A DNA stretch of 64,000 bases from Tolypeutes matacus (lineage: Eukaryota > Chordata > Mammalia > Cingulata > Chlamyphoridae): positions 35,643,424 to 35,707,423 of the forward strand of contig JAKSZT010054304.1 in assembly GCA_026826555.1 (NCBI GenBank). The letters run 5' to 3'. Positions 23,640-36,818 of this stretch are shown piece after piece (position 1 is the first letter of the stretch; every line of letters starts with the position of its first letter). Under the pieces are notes generated by a model that was not told the origin of the DNA, made no database searches, and saw only the letters and a list, made by a program, of their open reading frames with translations. The position numbers and the translations under genes were made by a program.

Positions 23640-24975
23640 TCCAGGAGGGGCAGGCCACCCCACCAGCATTTCTCATTCCCCCAGTTCCATGTTCCAGAGG
23701 CTAAATCCAGGATAGTGAACGTGAGAAGTCAGAGGCTCCCTTCTTCTAGTCCCCATGTATAGAAAGCAGACTATCCCTCAGCATGTTAGGAAGAGAATAT
23801 TGGAGCACAGATCACCAAAAAACCAAGCTCACTGGTAGGTTGGAGTTTCCATGCCAAGTGTAGTAACTAGGAAAAGCATAGGCTACCACTCCTGACCACT
23901 TGTCTGCTCATAAAGCATGGATATCAGTCTGAGAGAAGTTGGCCACTATTCCTGCCTCAAATTCCATAGCAGTGGCTCAGATATTTTTCTTATAGGGAGA
24001 AGCAGGCCATATGAACCAAGAGTTCTTAAAGGAAAGAACACAGTATGAAGAAGTTCAAACCTAATCGTCCTCTCAAAAATAATGGATATTTGGTGCCATG
24101 CAATTTAGAAGAAGCTGGAAGTTCCATGAAATTAATAAGCTAAACTATATACCAGAAAATTTATTAAGGGAAACCAGGGAAAGAGACACTTAAGAAGAGC
24201 CATCCTGGAGTCAGAATAAACTACAAAGAATAGCCTCAAAATCTACCCCTGCAAAGTAGCACAAATTTAATTGAATCTGACTGTGGAGTGATTCATACCC
24301 AGGGCATTGTCTAAAACAATAGAGTAATCAGCAGGCAATTAGTGGAGTCTATTAGTTTGCTATAATACCAATTGAAGAAGGCAATTTATCAGAGTTTACA
24401 GAAAGAGATCATGTAAAAGATCTGTGAAAAACTACTGTTATCCCAGGGTGAATGTTTAAGGCTGAGCCTACTGAGCATCAGTATCAGATACTTCACATTT
24501 CAGGGAAAATACTTCACAAAAATGTTCCAGCCAAGTTACTAAACAAATAAGCAAGCCAACAAAAACAACAAGTCTCAAAGACTGAGAAAAGGTGGATTGA
24601 GTGTTCACCATCATGTTCTAAATTGTCCAGTTTTCAATAAAGAAAATTATGAGACATGAAAACCAAACAAAAAGGTCTGACCACTCATATACAGAGTAAA
24701 TAGCAGACAACAGAAATTTACTGTGCAGAGCCAAGATGTCAAAATAAATAAAGACTTCAAGTTAGCCTTTTAAAATATGTTTAAAGAACTAAAGAAAACC
24801 ATGCTTAAGCCATGCTTAAAGAAGTAAAGGAAAGTATAATGAGAATAGCTTATCAAATAGAGAACATAATTAAAGAAATATAAATTATATAAATTATTAA
24901 AAAAAGCAAAATGGAAATTTTGGAAATAAATATTACAGTAATCGAAATTAAAAACTTACTAGAGGACCACAAGAT
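23640..24975 (+). repeat. Ancient L1/HAL1-like 5' region and ORF1 start
   Basis: The right half keeps the order of an old L1M/HAL1 5' region: a GTCTGACCACTCATATACAG block, AGCCAAGATGTC, AATAAAGACTTCAAGTTAGCC, AAGAACTAAAGAAAACCATGC, then a diverged coiled-coil-like ORF1 start to ACTAGAGGACCAC (24970). There is no open frame. The left half (23640-24400) is assigned only by continuity. Confidence 0.55.
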
Positions 24976-26420
24976 TAGTGCTACTTTCCTTCCTCCACCC
25001 AGTAGAATAAGGTGAGATTAGGATGAAGAAGCAAATATTTACAAAATATCCTTATTACTGTTACCTTCAATTCCCAATTACTCCCTTCTAACACTCTGAA
25101 AATAAATGAGCAAGAAAAAGCTAAACAGCATAATTTTATAAAAAACAAAGGATATCAGCAATTAATTTATGCAGGAATAAACAAAAATAGCAAAAAAACA
25201 TATTTTCTAAGTGAAAGCTAATTAACCCACTACATAATAAGATCATTTTTAGCCTTGTGTGGAATAGGCTGTATGAAAATTGGTAAGAACAAATATTATT
25301 CACAGGAGTCAATTTGGCATCACTTTTGTATAAGTGAGTTTGTCAATAATTTTCAAATTTAAAGCTAGTATACTCAATAATCTATTCATTTTTAGAAATG
25401 CATAGTTAAAAATAATTCCTCATTTTTGGAGAAGACATATATGTATACACACACATATATGCATACATACATGCATAAAAATATAAGGATTTTGTCTCAA
25501 ATATTTCTCTGATACAAAACAAAGAAAACCATTGCCCCTCATTATAAAGTATGATACATCCATATAAGATGATAGCAAAAAGCAAAAACATTATGGTGCT
25601 CTCTTTTAAAAGTTGAAACAAGTGATCACTGAATCACAAATATTTTATAATCTAATTTTTGTCTAAAAATTTTTCTCTCCCTCAAGGTCTACATGTGTGT
25701 GTGCATGTGTGTATATTTCAATTTAGGAGAAATATTCTTTCTCTTGATTCAACAATATATTAAATTTCCTCTTTTCAAAAACCCTCCTGAACACTAGATA
25801 GTATCAGTTCTGTAAGTCAATGTAAATCTGATAGGCTATTCACCACTTTTTTGTTGTTTTGCTGTGTTTATTATATGAAGTTCTTCGCTATTTTATGCAT
25901 TGTCTTTATATGTTGCATGTGCGACACATATTATTTTCCAACCTTAGTGTTTCCTTTTAATTAAAATATTGACATTTACTACATATAAATATATCTTATT
26001 CACATAAATTATAATAAATTTTACAGAAAAGATCAATTAGTCTGCCTTTGTGATGTTACCTTTATACTATATTATTTTTTTTTATTAAACAAAGCTTAAC
26101 ATAGTCAAAGTTAACTAAATATTCTACATTTTTTGGTTATTTTTATAGCTTTTATGACTTCTTATTGTGAGCTGAGTAAAATTCCTACACAATTATAAAA
26201 ATGCAAACAAAATGTATACATCTGTAGGTTCGTGAATTAATTAGATTGTCTTGAGAAAAATGTAGATGCTCTGTTATATACTGGAAAGAGCATAATATTC
26301 AGTTAGATTAGGCATTCTGTATGTCCATTCCTCATTTAGAAAGTACAGTGTTGGGTTAGATGACTTCTGAAGTCTCTGTTGTTTAAAAATGTTAATGTGC
26401 TATATCTTTTGCATTGCCAG
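24976..26420. other. AT-rich DNA, no gene seen
   Basis: Short CA/TA-rich stretches occur near 25436-25480. A possible MIR-class fragment lies at about 26280-26390 (TTGGGTTAGATGACTTCTGAA), too weak to call. No gene. Confidence 0.45.
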
Positions 26421-26424
26421 TATA

Positions 26425-26560
26425 AAAATAGAGTATAAGAATTGTGAACTCCTGAAATACAAGTAAAATATCTCATTCGTATTCCCCAATGATTCCTATG
26501 TATCTAGTTCAGTGCTTGGCTCACTGAATAATTCATTCATTGGTTATATTTTCCTTCTGG
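26425..26560 (+). repeat. L2 LINE 3' end fragment
   Basis: Diverged L2 end: TTGTGAACTCCTGAAATACA, CATTCGTATTCCCCAATGA, CTAGTTCAGTGCTTGGCTCAC, TGAATAATTCATTCATTGG. Confidence 0.5.
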
Positions 26561-26714
26561 TAAGCACAAACTAAAGGGTTTTTATGTTTACTAGGAACTG
26601 AAACTGATTCAATGCTAAACAAAATTTGAAAAATATCAACCTTTATCATTTGTTTCTTTTTACACAAATTGGTTAGAATGCAAATGAGTTTGTTAATTTT
26701 GTATATCAGCTTTG

Positions 26715-27130
26715 TAAGTTATGGTGTCAAATTTCTTGGCCTATTTGTCACTATGAAGGTATTTTGTAGATGGGATTAACATCTAAAATCAGTTGACTTT
26801 AAATAAAAGAGGTTGCCTTCTATAATATGAGAGGACCTCAGCAAATCAGTTGGAGATCTCAACAAGAACTGAGGTTTCCAGAACCTAGAAGATTTTCTGC
26901 TTTAAGACATCAATATTGATTTTTGCCAGAATTTCCAGCCTGACCATTTTCCCTGGGAAATTTGAATTTAGGCCTTCAACACCAGCATTACAGGAAATTC
27001 TAGGTGTTGGCCTGCTGTTTGGAGTTAGGACTTATCAGCCCCCAAGTTTGCATGAAACAATCCCCTACAATAAATCTATACTTATATCATTCTGGATTTC
27101 ATTCTCTGGAGAACTCTGCTGTTTTTACAG
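26715..27130 (+). repeat. Old interspersed repeat, possibly LTR-derived
   Basis: The words TAGATGGGATTAACATC, AAATCAGTTGACTTTAAATA, ACTGAGGTTTCCAGAA, AATAAATCTATACTTATATC and TTCTCTGGAGAACTCTG follow a common mammalian repeat I recognise but cannot name with confidence. Its 3' end recurs at 39655-39705. The 73- and 62-codon frames inside are chance. Confidence 0.5.
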
Positions 27131-28105
27131 CAAATAAATACAATGATAAGCATTTTCCCAGAACTATTAACAGCAAACAGCCTGAAGGATAAAGGAGAAA
27201 ATTCAGTTACAAGAACACTGAGAGGATAGAAGTATGGAGAAAGCTTCAATAGAAGGATATAGCTCATCCACAGTAACGTGACAGGGAGAGAGAAAAATAA
27301 AAATAAAAAAAAAACATACCCAGAAATTATCTACCAAATATCTTCCAATCTCCTATAGACTCTTTACACTGGTGAAACCTAATAAAAAAAACAGAAGGTA
27401 TTGGAACACACTGATATAAATCAAATGGAATAAGCTTCTTGGAAACAAGATAAAGGACAACAGAGTATATCTGTATGTGTGAGAGTATGCAATTTTAAGG
27501 GAAAGGAGAAGAAGATTTCTAGAATACCATTTCAGCATAATTTCAAAATTTTAATAGTTAAAACAGCATTTTGAAAATGATCTTAGTCTTTGAGAAATTT
27601 GGAAAGATTATTTGCCTTTTCTCAAAGGGTAATTATTGAATTGTACTGTAATTAACATATTTTCTAACATGTACATAATAAATTTTTTCTTTTTGTATTC
27701 AAATTCTTAATTATCTTAATAACTTAGATTCATATGACAGATGGGAATACAAAGGGTATGGAAAGTGTAGATTCCATTAATGAAAATCCCATTAAGCCAT
27801 TTGACTGTGATTAAGTTAGAGGAGATGATCACCTAATTGCATTTAATTACACAGAAATGACATTTTTTACATTTTTGCAAGACGGGAATTTTTCAAAACT
27901 CTGGCTATCTTCCAAATCTCATATGCTGTAAACATTAGCTTCTGATTTTCACAATTTTAAAGATATTACTTCAAATATGAATTAGAATATAATATAATTT
28001 CTGTTTTACTGTAGAAAATCATACAGTAATTTCCCTATCGCACTTGGAAAGGAAACAAAAGTAGATAAAAGCAATTCAATGAGTGTGTGTGTGAACATTT
28101 AATCA
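27131..28105. other. AT-rich DNA, no gene seen
   Basis: No recognisable gene, RNA or repeat family. Confidence 0.5.
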
Positions 28106-28109
28106 AAGT

Positions 28110-28430
28110 TTTTAAGTATCAGAACTTTCACCTGATATTATGCTAGGCATTATGAAGAATTATAACAGCAGATATCTTTATAGTGACTTCTGTTCTAGGT
28201 AATGTTGTACGTGTGTGTTTATGTGTGTGTACAGCACACACATACTAGCTTAAACTTCAAACAACTCTATCATATGGGTATAATTACTATATTACTATTT
28301 TTATTTTATAGATGAAAACTTAAAGCACAGAAAGGTGGGAGCTCTTGCCCTTTACCTATGTAATGACTGAGCTAGGACTGGACCTGAACCCAAACAAACA
28401 TGCCTAAGAAATTTAGTATGGAAGCACAAT
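28110..28430 (-). repeat. MIR SINE, antisense, with a GT-rich insertion
   Basis: The antisense MIR is readable at both ends: CACCTGATATTATGCTAGGCA at the left, then TTTTATTTTATAGATGAAAAC, AAAGCACAGAAAGGTGGGAG and CTGAGCTAGGACTGGACCTGA at 28295-28392. A TG-rich stretch near 28205-28245 lies in the middle and lengthens the element. Confidence 0.65.
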
Positions 28431-28584
28431 GTTGTACTGCTTTACATGGGAATATAAATGATATGTACTATATACATTTAGGAAATTAAGGCATACACTA
28501 TAAGGAAGAAAAATACTTAAATATGTATTCAATGGCATTACATACAGTGCCCAATATTATCCACAACTCTTAAGAATATCAATG

Positions 28585-28720
28585 CATAGAGGGAGTGGGA
28601 CTTGACTAGGAATTTCAAGTATCAGTTTCCAAGTGTAATCTGAGGACCCCTAGCAGTGCCAAGAACATTTCACAGGATCCATAAGATTCTCCCTTTTCCC
28701 ACTGCATACCTGTGTGAGGC
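28585..28720 (+). repeat. Possible hAT-type DNA transposon fragment
   Basis: The block TAATCTGAGGACCCCTAGCAG, then CAGGATCCATAAGATTCTCCC, resembles the end of an old hAT/Charlie-class element. It is short and the identification is weak. From 28721 to 29870 nothing else is recognised; the 88-codon frame at 29010-29276 has no motif. Confidence 0.3.
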
Positions 28721-30626
28721 TGGATATTCTTTAAATACTTTAAGAAAAACAACATATTGTAACAGATCGAAAGCAGAAAAAATATGAAAATCTTGTTTTT
28801 TGCTATTAATTCTAAAATTAAGGATATTTACAACTTTGTAAAAAAAGATACTTTTCCTTATTTTTTTTTGGTTTTGGAAAACTTGTTTTTATAAAATTCA
28901 TGTTATTTATTTAATGTATAATGGGTTAATTTTGGTCTTTTAGAGAGTTAAAAGGAAGAAATCTAGGTTCTGATTTCACCATATGACTTAAACAAATCCT
29001 CTAATCACTATGTTTCAGTTTTTGAAGACCTCTAAGGCTTCTATAACTATGAAAAAAAGGAAGAGAAATGAAACCCTTGAACTGAGAGAGCTGGAATTCA
29101 AACTTAGCAGGGTTTCCTTGTCTGAAGAGGCTAGTATATCACAGAGACATCCAGTTCACTGGTTCATAAAACATTTTTTACTGACCAACCTTCCTTCTTG
29201 GCTTGTACCCAAGAAATTGCAAAATATCATAATTACACCTCAAAATGAATTATCATTCTATTTTATTCAGTTTTAATTGGTATAAAGGTAACTATTATTA
29301 ATTAAAACTCAAATGAACACAAACTTTTTGGTACCCTGAAACGACCAAGCAAAATGCCACAGGAAGGAATCTAATAATCAGTGTAACAGGAAAATGGATA
29401 GACAAGATTAAAGCAAGAACAAATAATGAGGACAGGAACAGAGGAAATGTGGATGGCATTGAGGAAGCAAATTTGAGAAGAGTACTGGAATGAATGGTTT
29501 ATGTTTGAAAATAGTAGGAAATATCTTTGGTGAAGCAGGGCAAGAACAGCTTCTAAAGGATCTAAAACAGAAGGTTGAAAAGCTTAAATATGATTTTATA
29601 ATATTATGTTAGGCAAGAAAATGCATGATTTAAATGGATGTAAAGACTGATTGTATCCCACCTAAAGAGAGACTGGTAACTGTACTCAACCAAGCCAATT
29701 AAATAGATTCTGCTAGGGAAATCTGTATTCAGAGTGACTTTGAATAGATTAGGATGATGTTGATGGGAATATGGAAATTGAGCCTAATTCCAGGTAAAAA
29801 GTAAAATTTATGAAAACTCACCTAAGTAAGGCAGATGGAAAGAAGAAAGAATCAAAAATAAACACAAGAAGCATTGTGGGAAGATGGTATCAGATTAGGC
29901 AGATAAAGCTTAGCTCTCTGACAAAAGCAATGGTGAAAGAGCCAAGAGCTCTCCAAGGGACCTGCTTTTGGGGGTCAGCAGACCAGGACAGTGCTTCACA
30001 GCTCCCAGGAAAGTGAGGGCTATAGAGACAAAGAATCCGAAACAACAAACTGTGAGTTACTGAACCTCCCAGTTGCCAGAAAGGACTCCTTTCCCATACC
30101 CTCAGGATATTCATCAGGGTTAAACTCCTGGCTCATTTCAGCTGACTGAGAGGGGAGTAGACATCTTCCTCCCTGTCAGCTGTTATAAGGGAAATGGGAG
30201 GCGAAGGCAAAGGGCTTTTCTTCAGTGAATTTGGACAGGAGAGGCTACTTTGAATCCCAAATCTGGCCAGATGAAAACCAAGGAAAACCAAGAGAGATAG
30301 GCCTTTGTAGAAAGGTTTGCCAATGAGCAGCAACTGCTGACTGGACTGGAAATTACATGGACAAAAACTGCTTTTTGAGCTCTATTTATCTCACCCTTGG
30401 GAAAAAGTCTGAATCCCATTACTGAGTCCCTGGCACAATTTTTGATAACTTAAGCTGGGCAATTTTAAAGCCTTAGAATAAGTTAAACCAAATATCAAAG
30501 AAGAGATGTGAAAAAATAATAGCAATAGGCAAGAGGGAGATACTGGCCATCAGAGAAAATTCACCAACAAATCAGATATCTAGATATCAGCAAAAAATTA
30601 CAAGCCATACCAGGAAACAGTAAGAG

Positions 30627-31475
30627 ATGGCCCAGCCAAAGGAAGATACCAAATATTCTGAAGAGATTTAGGATTTAGGACAATTAATCAATGTTAATCA
30701 CACAACTCTCCTAAATCAATTTAAAGAATTGAAAGAAAATATGACTAAAAAAATGAAGGATATTAAGAAGACATTAGGTGAACATAAAGAACAATTTGAA
30801 AATCTGCAAAGAAAAGTAACAGGATGAGATTTAAAATATATTAGAGGCACATAAGAGCAGATCTGAATTGCTGGAAGACAGAATTACTGATTTCAAACAC
30901 AAAATATCTGAACTAGAAAAGACAGGAGCACAGAAAGAAAAGAGTTTGGAAAAAAATGGAACAGATAATAGAATGGCAACACAAAAACACAAAAACAGGT
31001 ATTATTGATGTGTCAGAAGGAGAAGAAAATGGAAAAGGGGCAGAAAGAATATTTGAGAAAACAATGACTGAAAACTTCCATATCTTTATGAAAGACATGA
31101 CTATCAATATCCAAGAAAGACAACTTATCCCAGGCAGAATAAACACAAATAGATCTATGCTGAGACACCTATTCAGAGTGACAAATATCAGAGATAAAAA
31201 GGAGATTTTGAAATAAGCAAGAGAAAAGCAAAGCATCACATACAAGGGAACTTTAATGAGATTAAGTGTGAACCTCTCATCAGAATCCATGGAGGATAAA
31301 AGAAACTGGTATGATGTAGTTAAGATATTGAAAGAAAAAAAACTGCCAGCCATGAATTCTGTATCCAGCAAAGCTGTCCTTCAGTAATGAAGGGGAGTTC
31401 AAATTCTTCACAGACAAACAAAAACTGATAGAATATGTTAACAAAAGACCAGAATTATAATAGATACTAAAGGTA
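30627..31475 (+). pseudogene. L1 ORF1 remnant (RNA chaperone)
   Basis: The ATG at 30627 (ATGGCCCAGCC) corresponds to the ORF1 start at 52856. An N-terminal coiled-coil region (30690-30940) is followed by a stop-free RRM-like segment at 30956-31216 (86 codons) with a GEENGKG block and the N-x-x-R...R-H-L block, then a C-terminal domain in another frame. Stops at 30703 and after 31214 show it is not translatable as a whole. The 152-codon minus-strand frame at 30913-31371 is its antisense shadow. Confidence 0.85.
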
Positions 31476-31619
31476 GTGCTGCATCATGAAAGGAAAAAAA
31501 CAAGGGCAGGGGACTTGGAGAGAAGTATAGAAATGAAAATTATTAGAAATTGTAAATAAGATAGACTGTAGAATGATATGAGAACAGAAAGCCAAAGGTC
31601 AAAATGGATGAAATAAGTC

Positions 31620-34600
31620 ATGTCTTTATTGTTATAACATTGAATGTTAATGGCTTGAACTCCCCAATCAAAAAACACAGACAGATAGAATGGATTTAAA
31701 AACATATGAGCCATCTATATGTTGTCTACAAGAGACTTAACTCAGACATAAAGACCACCCAGGTAAAATATATTTTAAATGCAAAACCATTATAAGGGAT
31801 GAAAAAGTTCATTATATATCAATAAAAGGAGCAATTCAACAAAAAGAAATATTCTAAATATTTATGCACCTAACCTTAGTGCCCCAAGATACATGAGGCA
31901 ATACTAGCAAAGCTGAAGGGAGAAATAGGTGTCTCTACAATAATAGTTGGAGATTTCAATACACCACTATCAGTATTGGATAGAACATCTGAACAGAGCA
32001 TAAATAAAGAAACAGCTTGAATAATATGATAAATGAACTAGACCTAACAGACATATACAGAGCATTGCATCCCAAAACAACAGGATATACATTATTTTCA
32101 AATGTTCATGGATCCTTCTCCAAGATAGACCTTACGTTGGGACACAAGACAAATCTCAATAAATTTAAAAGATTGAAATTATATAAAGCATTTTTTATCA
32201 TCATAAAGGAATGAAGCTGGAAATCAATAATTGATGGAAAAAGGAAAAATTCATAAAAATATGGGGATTAAATAACACACTCTTAAATAATCAGTGGGTC
32301 AAAAGAAGAAATTGCAAGACAATTCAGCAAATATCTTGAGATGAAAGAAAATGGAAACACAACATATCAAAACCTAGGGGACACTGCAAAGGCAGGTCTG
32401 AGAGGGAAATTAAAGTTTGTTCTTTGAAAAGATCAACAAATTGACCAAATCTTGGCTAGAGTGACAAAGAAAAAAATACCTGTTTAACAGATAGATATCA
32501 GATATCAGAGGAGAAACAGATATCAGAGAGAAATAAATGGAAAAAAAAAAAAAAGAAAGGGAGAAGATGCAAATAAATATAGTCCGAAATGAGAGTGGGG
32601 ATTACCACTGAGCCCACAGAAATAAGAGAGATAAGAAGAGGATACAATGAACAATGTATGTCAAAAACAGAGAAAATATAGCCATGATAGACAAATTTTT
32701 AGAAACACATGAACCACCAACACTGACCCTAGAAGAAACAAAAGACTTTAACAAACCAATCACAAGAGATTGAAAGTCATCAAAAACCTCCCAAGTATGA
32801 AAATCCAGGGACCAGATGGCTTCACAGGTGAATTCTACCAATCATTCAAATATGAACTAATACCAATCTTGCTCAAGCTCTTCCAATTATTGAACAGGGA
32901 AAAATGCTACTAAACTCAGTCTATGAAGTGAACATCAACCTGACACCAAAACCAGATAAAGATACTTTGAAAAAAGAAAATTAGAAACCAATATCTCTAA
33001 TGAATATAGACACAAAAATCCTCAAGAAAATACTGGCAAACTGAATCCTAAAGCAAGTTAAAAGAATTATAGACCATGATTGAGTGGGTTTTATCCCAGC
33101 CATTCAAGGGTGGCTCAACACAAGAAAGTCATTAGTGTAATAAAGCACATTGGTAAATTGAAGAAGATCAATCATGTGATCCTCTCTATTGATGCAGAAA
33201 AGGCATTTGACAAAAAATAGCACCTTCCTTGATAAAAAAAAAAAACACTCCAAAATATAGGAATAGAAGCTTTCACAATATGGTAAAATGCATATATGAA
33301 AAACCTACAGCTAGCCTTGTACTCAGCTGTAAAGGACTGAAAGCTTTCCTGCTGGGATCAGGAACAAGACAAGGATGCTTACTCTCATCATTGTTATTCA
33401 CTATAGTGCCAGAAGTTCTAGCTGGAGCAATTAGGCTAGACAAAGAAATAAAAGACACCTAAATAAGAAAGGAAGAAGTAAACTTTCACTATTCGCTGAT
33501 GACATGATCCTATATCTTGAAAATCCTGAAAAATCTACCAGAAAGCTTCTAGAATTAATAGATGAGTTCAGCAATGTGGCAGGATACAAGGTTAATACAC
33601 AAAAATCAATAGTGTTTCTCTATACTACCGATGTGCAATCTGAGGAGGAAATCAGAATAAAAATCCCATCTATAATGGCAACTAAAACAATCAAATAGTT
33701 AAGAATAAACTTGAGTACATAAAGGACCTGTGTTCAGAAAACTATAAAACATTGCAAAAAGAAATGTCAAGTCATTTTTGACAAAGCTAAGCCCATCCAG
33801 CTGGGCCAGAACAGTCTATTCAACAAATGGTACTCATTGAACTTACCCATATCCAACGAAAGAAAGAAGACCCCTATCTCACACCTTACACCAAAATTAA
33901 CTCAAAATGGATCAAGGACTTAAATACAAAAACAATGACCATAAAACTCCTAGAAGAAAATGTAGGAAAAATATCTTCAAGATCTTGTGGTAGACAGTAG
34001 TTTCTTAAACCTTATGCCCGAAGCACGAGCAACAAAAGGAAAATTAGATAAATGGGACCTCCTTAAACTTCAACAATTTTGCACCTCAAAGGACTTTGCC
34101 AAAAGGGTGAAAAGGCAGCTGAATCAATGGGAGAAAATATTTTGCAATCACATATATGATAAGGGGCTTAATATCCATGATATAGAAGTAGATCATACAA
34201 CTCAATAGTAAAAAGACAAAGTATCCAATTTAAAAATGGGCAAAAAACTTGAAAAGACAAATGTCCAAAGATGAAATACAAATGATGAAGAAACACATGA
34301 AAAAATGTTCAACTTCACTTGTGATTAGGGAAATGTAAATCAAAACTACAATGAGATATCATTTCACACCTATTAGACTGGCCACTATTAAAAATTTGGG
34401 AAACTGTAAATGTTGGAGAGAATGTGGAGAGATAGGAATCCTTATTCATTCTTGGTGGGAATGTAAAATGGTACAGCCACTGTGAAGGACTGTTTGGCAG
34501 TTACTAAGAAAGTTAAGTATAGACTTGTCATGTATACCATTGCTAGGTATACACCCAGAAGAACTGAGAGCAGTGACACAAATAGACATCCGCACAACGA

Positions 34601-34835
34601 TGTTCATAGCAGCATTATTCATGAGAGCTAAAAGTTGGATACAGCCTAGGTGTCCATCAACTGATGAATGGATAAACAAATTGTGGAGTATACACAATGG
34701 AATATTATGCAGCGGTAAGAAGAAATGAAGTCCTGAAACATGACAACGTGGATGAACCTGGAGGACATTATGTTGAGTGAAGCAAGCCAGACCACAAAAG
34801 GACAAATACTGTATGATTGCCCTATTATGAACTGA
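31620..34835 (+). pseudogene. L1 ORF2 remnant with internal deletions
   Basis: The endonuclease region starts with the TTGAATGTTAATGGCTTGAA block at about 31640. The G-D-F-N-T-P-L motif is still readable near 31951. The RT box F-A-D-D is intact at 33492-33503. By comparison with copies 1 and 5, a segment of roughly 350-400 bp is missing at about 33765-33775, where the sequence leaps from the thumb region to a TCATTTTTGACAAAGC block. Smaller losses occur near 31745 and 32410. The end of the frame is at about 34835, after the KSW...CPSTDEWINKLW block. Multiple stops make it non-functional. Confidence 0.88.
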
Positions 34836-34869
34836 ATATATTATGTGAAACTTAAATATATTATGTGAA

Positions 34870-35462
34870 ATATTAATATGGGTAGAATTGCATGTATAAG
34901 ATTGTTTTTCTTTAAGCTGAATAAATATAAGTTAATGTAACAAAATTTTAATATCAGACAAAAAATAGCAAAACATTATACTAAATGAAAAAGACTAGAC
35001 ACAAAGTACTACATATTGTATGATTTTCCATTTATATAAAAGCAAATATGAATCAATTTATAAAGAAGAAATGAGATTAATAGTTATTATGTAGGTCTGA
35101 GGAAGGAATGCTAAGGGGTATGGAGTCTTTCTCTTTGGAGTAATGAAATTGTTCTAAAATTTTTGAAAAAATGAATGTGAAACATGATTATACTAAAAGT
35201 CATAGATTATTCACTTTGGATAGAATAGCTAGAAACAGCAGTTATGTACACTGGGGGAAGCATAGAATGATTGAGAGGTGAAGAATTTTCTGTTTGTTTT
35301 TTGTTTATTATTATTATTATTGAAATAATGAAAATGTTTTAATAATGATTGAAATTATAAATGCACAACTATGCAATTATACCAAATACCATTGATTGTA
35401 CACTTTGGATGAATTATATACTTTATTAATATGCATCAATAAAATTGATTTAAAAAAAAAAA
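34870..35462 (+). mobile_element. Older L1 3' end with poly-A signal and tail
   Basis: The text switches here to an L1MA/MB-like 3' terminus: GACTAGACACAAAGTACTACA, TTGTATGATTTTCCATTTAT, a TGTACACTTTGGATGAATTAT block, CATCAATAAAATTGATTT and an A-run at 35453-35462. This 3'UTR differs from that of copies 1 and 4. It is probably a separate, older insertion whose upstream part was replaced or interrupted by copy 2. Confidence 0.7.
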
Positions 35463-36818
35463 CTAAAAGTTAAGGAAGAGAAATCCTTAAACTGCTTACC
35501 TCCATTGTATCTACAATGTCTTTTTTTTTCTTTTGCATACACCATTTTAATAAAAGCAAAATCATTTTTCACAAAAAAGTGAATATAGGATTCTGAATAT
35601 TGACTATTGGTATACCCATATTTTTATTTTATTTCTGTATCTTGTAACATACTTGAAAAATTTTATAATATTTATTGATTCCACCAATGCCATTGAAAAT
35701 TTTCTTTGATCTTTTTATTACTTATGTTTATATTACTTGAATAATTGCTTTACATATGAATTTCATTTTATCAGTAGCCATGCAGTTTTAAATAAGAGAT
35801 TCTCTATTTTTTCTTTAAGAAAAATAAGTCTCAATAATAATATATTTGTCAAGAACATACTACCAAATTAATTATATTCAGTTTATTATAGAGTGGTACT
35901 TTGAATATCTGCACCCACTTTTTGCCTCTAGGCACTTATAATTCTCAAGTGTCTACGCATTAACTGTGAAGAGCTTCACTGGTTTGGTAATTTCATTCAG
36001 CTAAGAGGCTTTAATTGGTTCTCAACTCTGTATATTAAACTTTTAACACATATAGAAAATTTAATGATATTTAAAAGCAAAAGTAGCTATTCTATTTTCT
36101 AAAATTCTTAAAGTGATTAGGGCAGAAAACAAGACATTAAAATACAATTTATATGAATATCCTAGTTCCATTTGCCATTGGGATGTATATAATTACCTCT
36201 TTATCATTGAAGCAGCATTGCCTAGTCTGGAATTCTGGAGCAGATCATTTGTTTTCAAATATATCCAAATATGGATTTTTTATCCATATTTGCCACTAGT
36301 TTATGAGTCCTCTTTTTATTGCAGCAGTTTCATATTACTGCTATATCACAGTAAAATGAAGTACTTTGGAAATCAGAAGCCTACAACTGCATTTGGCGGT
36401 GTGCAAAAAGCTGTGGCAAGTCCTATCTCTTAAAAAACGTATCCTTTCAATGTTAAAATCCTTAAGCAACTGTGCAAAAGCCAAGGAAGCCTGCATAAAT
36501 GGGAATTATGATGCTAGAGTTGGCAAAATCATGTTTAGGTCCGTTCATGTGGGAAAAGCATAATTGACTCAAATGATAAAAGTCAGAAACATGCCAATGA
36601 CTACTTTCTGAATGATAAATACAAGAGTAGCTACGTCATGTCAGATTTTTCTGCAATAATTTGCAATTAATTATGCATTATACTTTGGAATGTCTATGGA
36701 TTAACTATTAACTAAGGAAACATTTACCTTCCTAAAGGAAGCACAAGAAAAACATATATACATTCTTACGTGAATATATGATTGATACTTCATGCAAACC
36801 AATAGCTGAATAGAACAT
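35463..36818. other. AT-rich DNA, no gene seen
   Basis: The frame at 36113-36433 (106 codons) and the overlapping one at 36366-36563 have no recognisable domain, no close upstream promoter and AT-rich codons. I treat both as chance. Confidence 0.5.

Larger units (their letters stand above)
29876..34840 (+). mobile_element. LINE-1 copy 2: near full-length layout, degenerate
   Basis: 5'UTR 29876-30626, ORF1 30627-31475, ORF2 from about 31620 to 34835. The 5' end carries a GGGAAGATGGT core resembling the YY1 initiator site of L1 promoters. The element is shorter than expected because ORF2 has lost internal segments (see the ORF2 entry). Sequence right of 34840 changes to an older L1 3' end, and this copy's own 3'UTR is missing or very short. 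Confidence 0.92.

Noticed and set aside
30913..31371. 152-codon minus-strand frame
   Set aside because: It is the antisense shadow of L1 ORF1; the same type of shadow appears opposite ORF1 in copies 4 and 5.
36113..36433. 106-codon frame
   Set aside because: AT-rich, no motif, no regulatory context; similar in length to chance frames elsewhere in the window.
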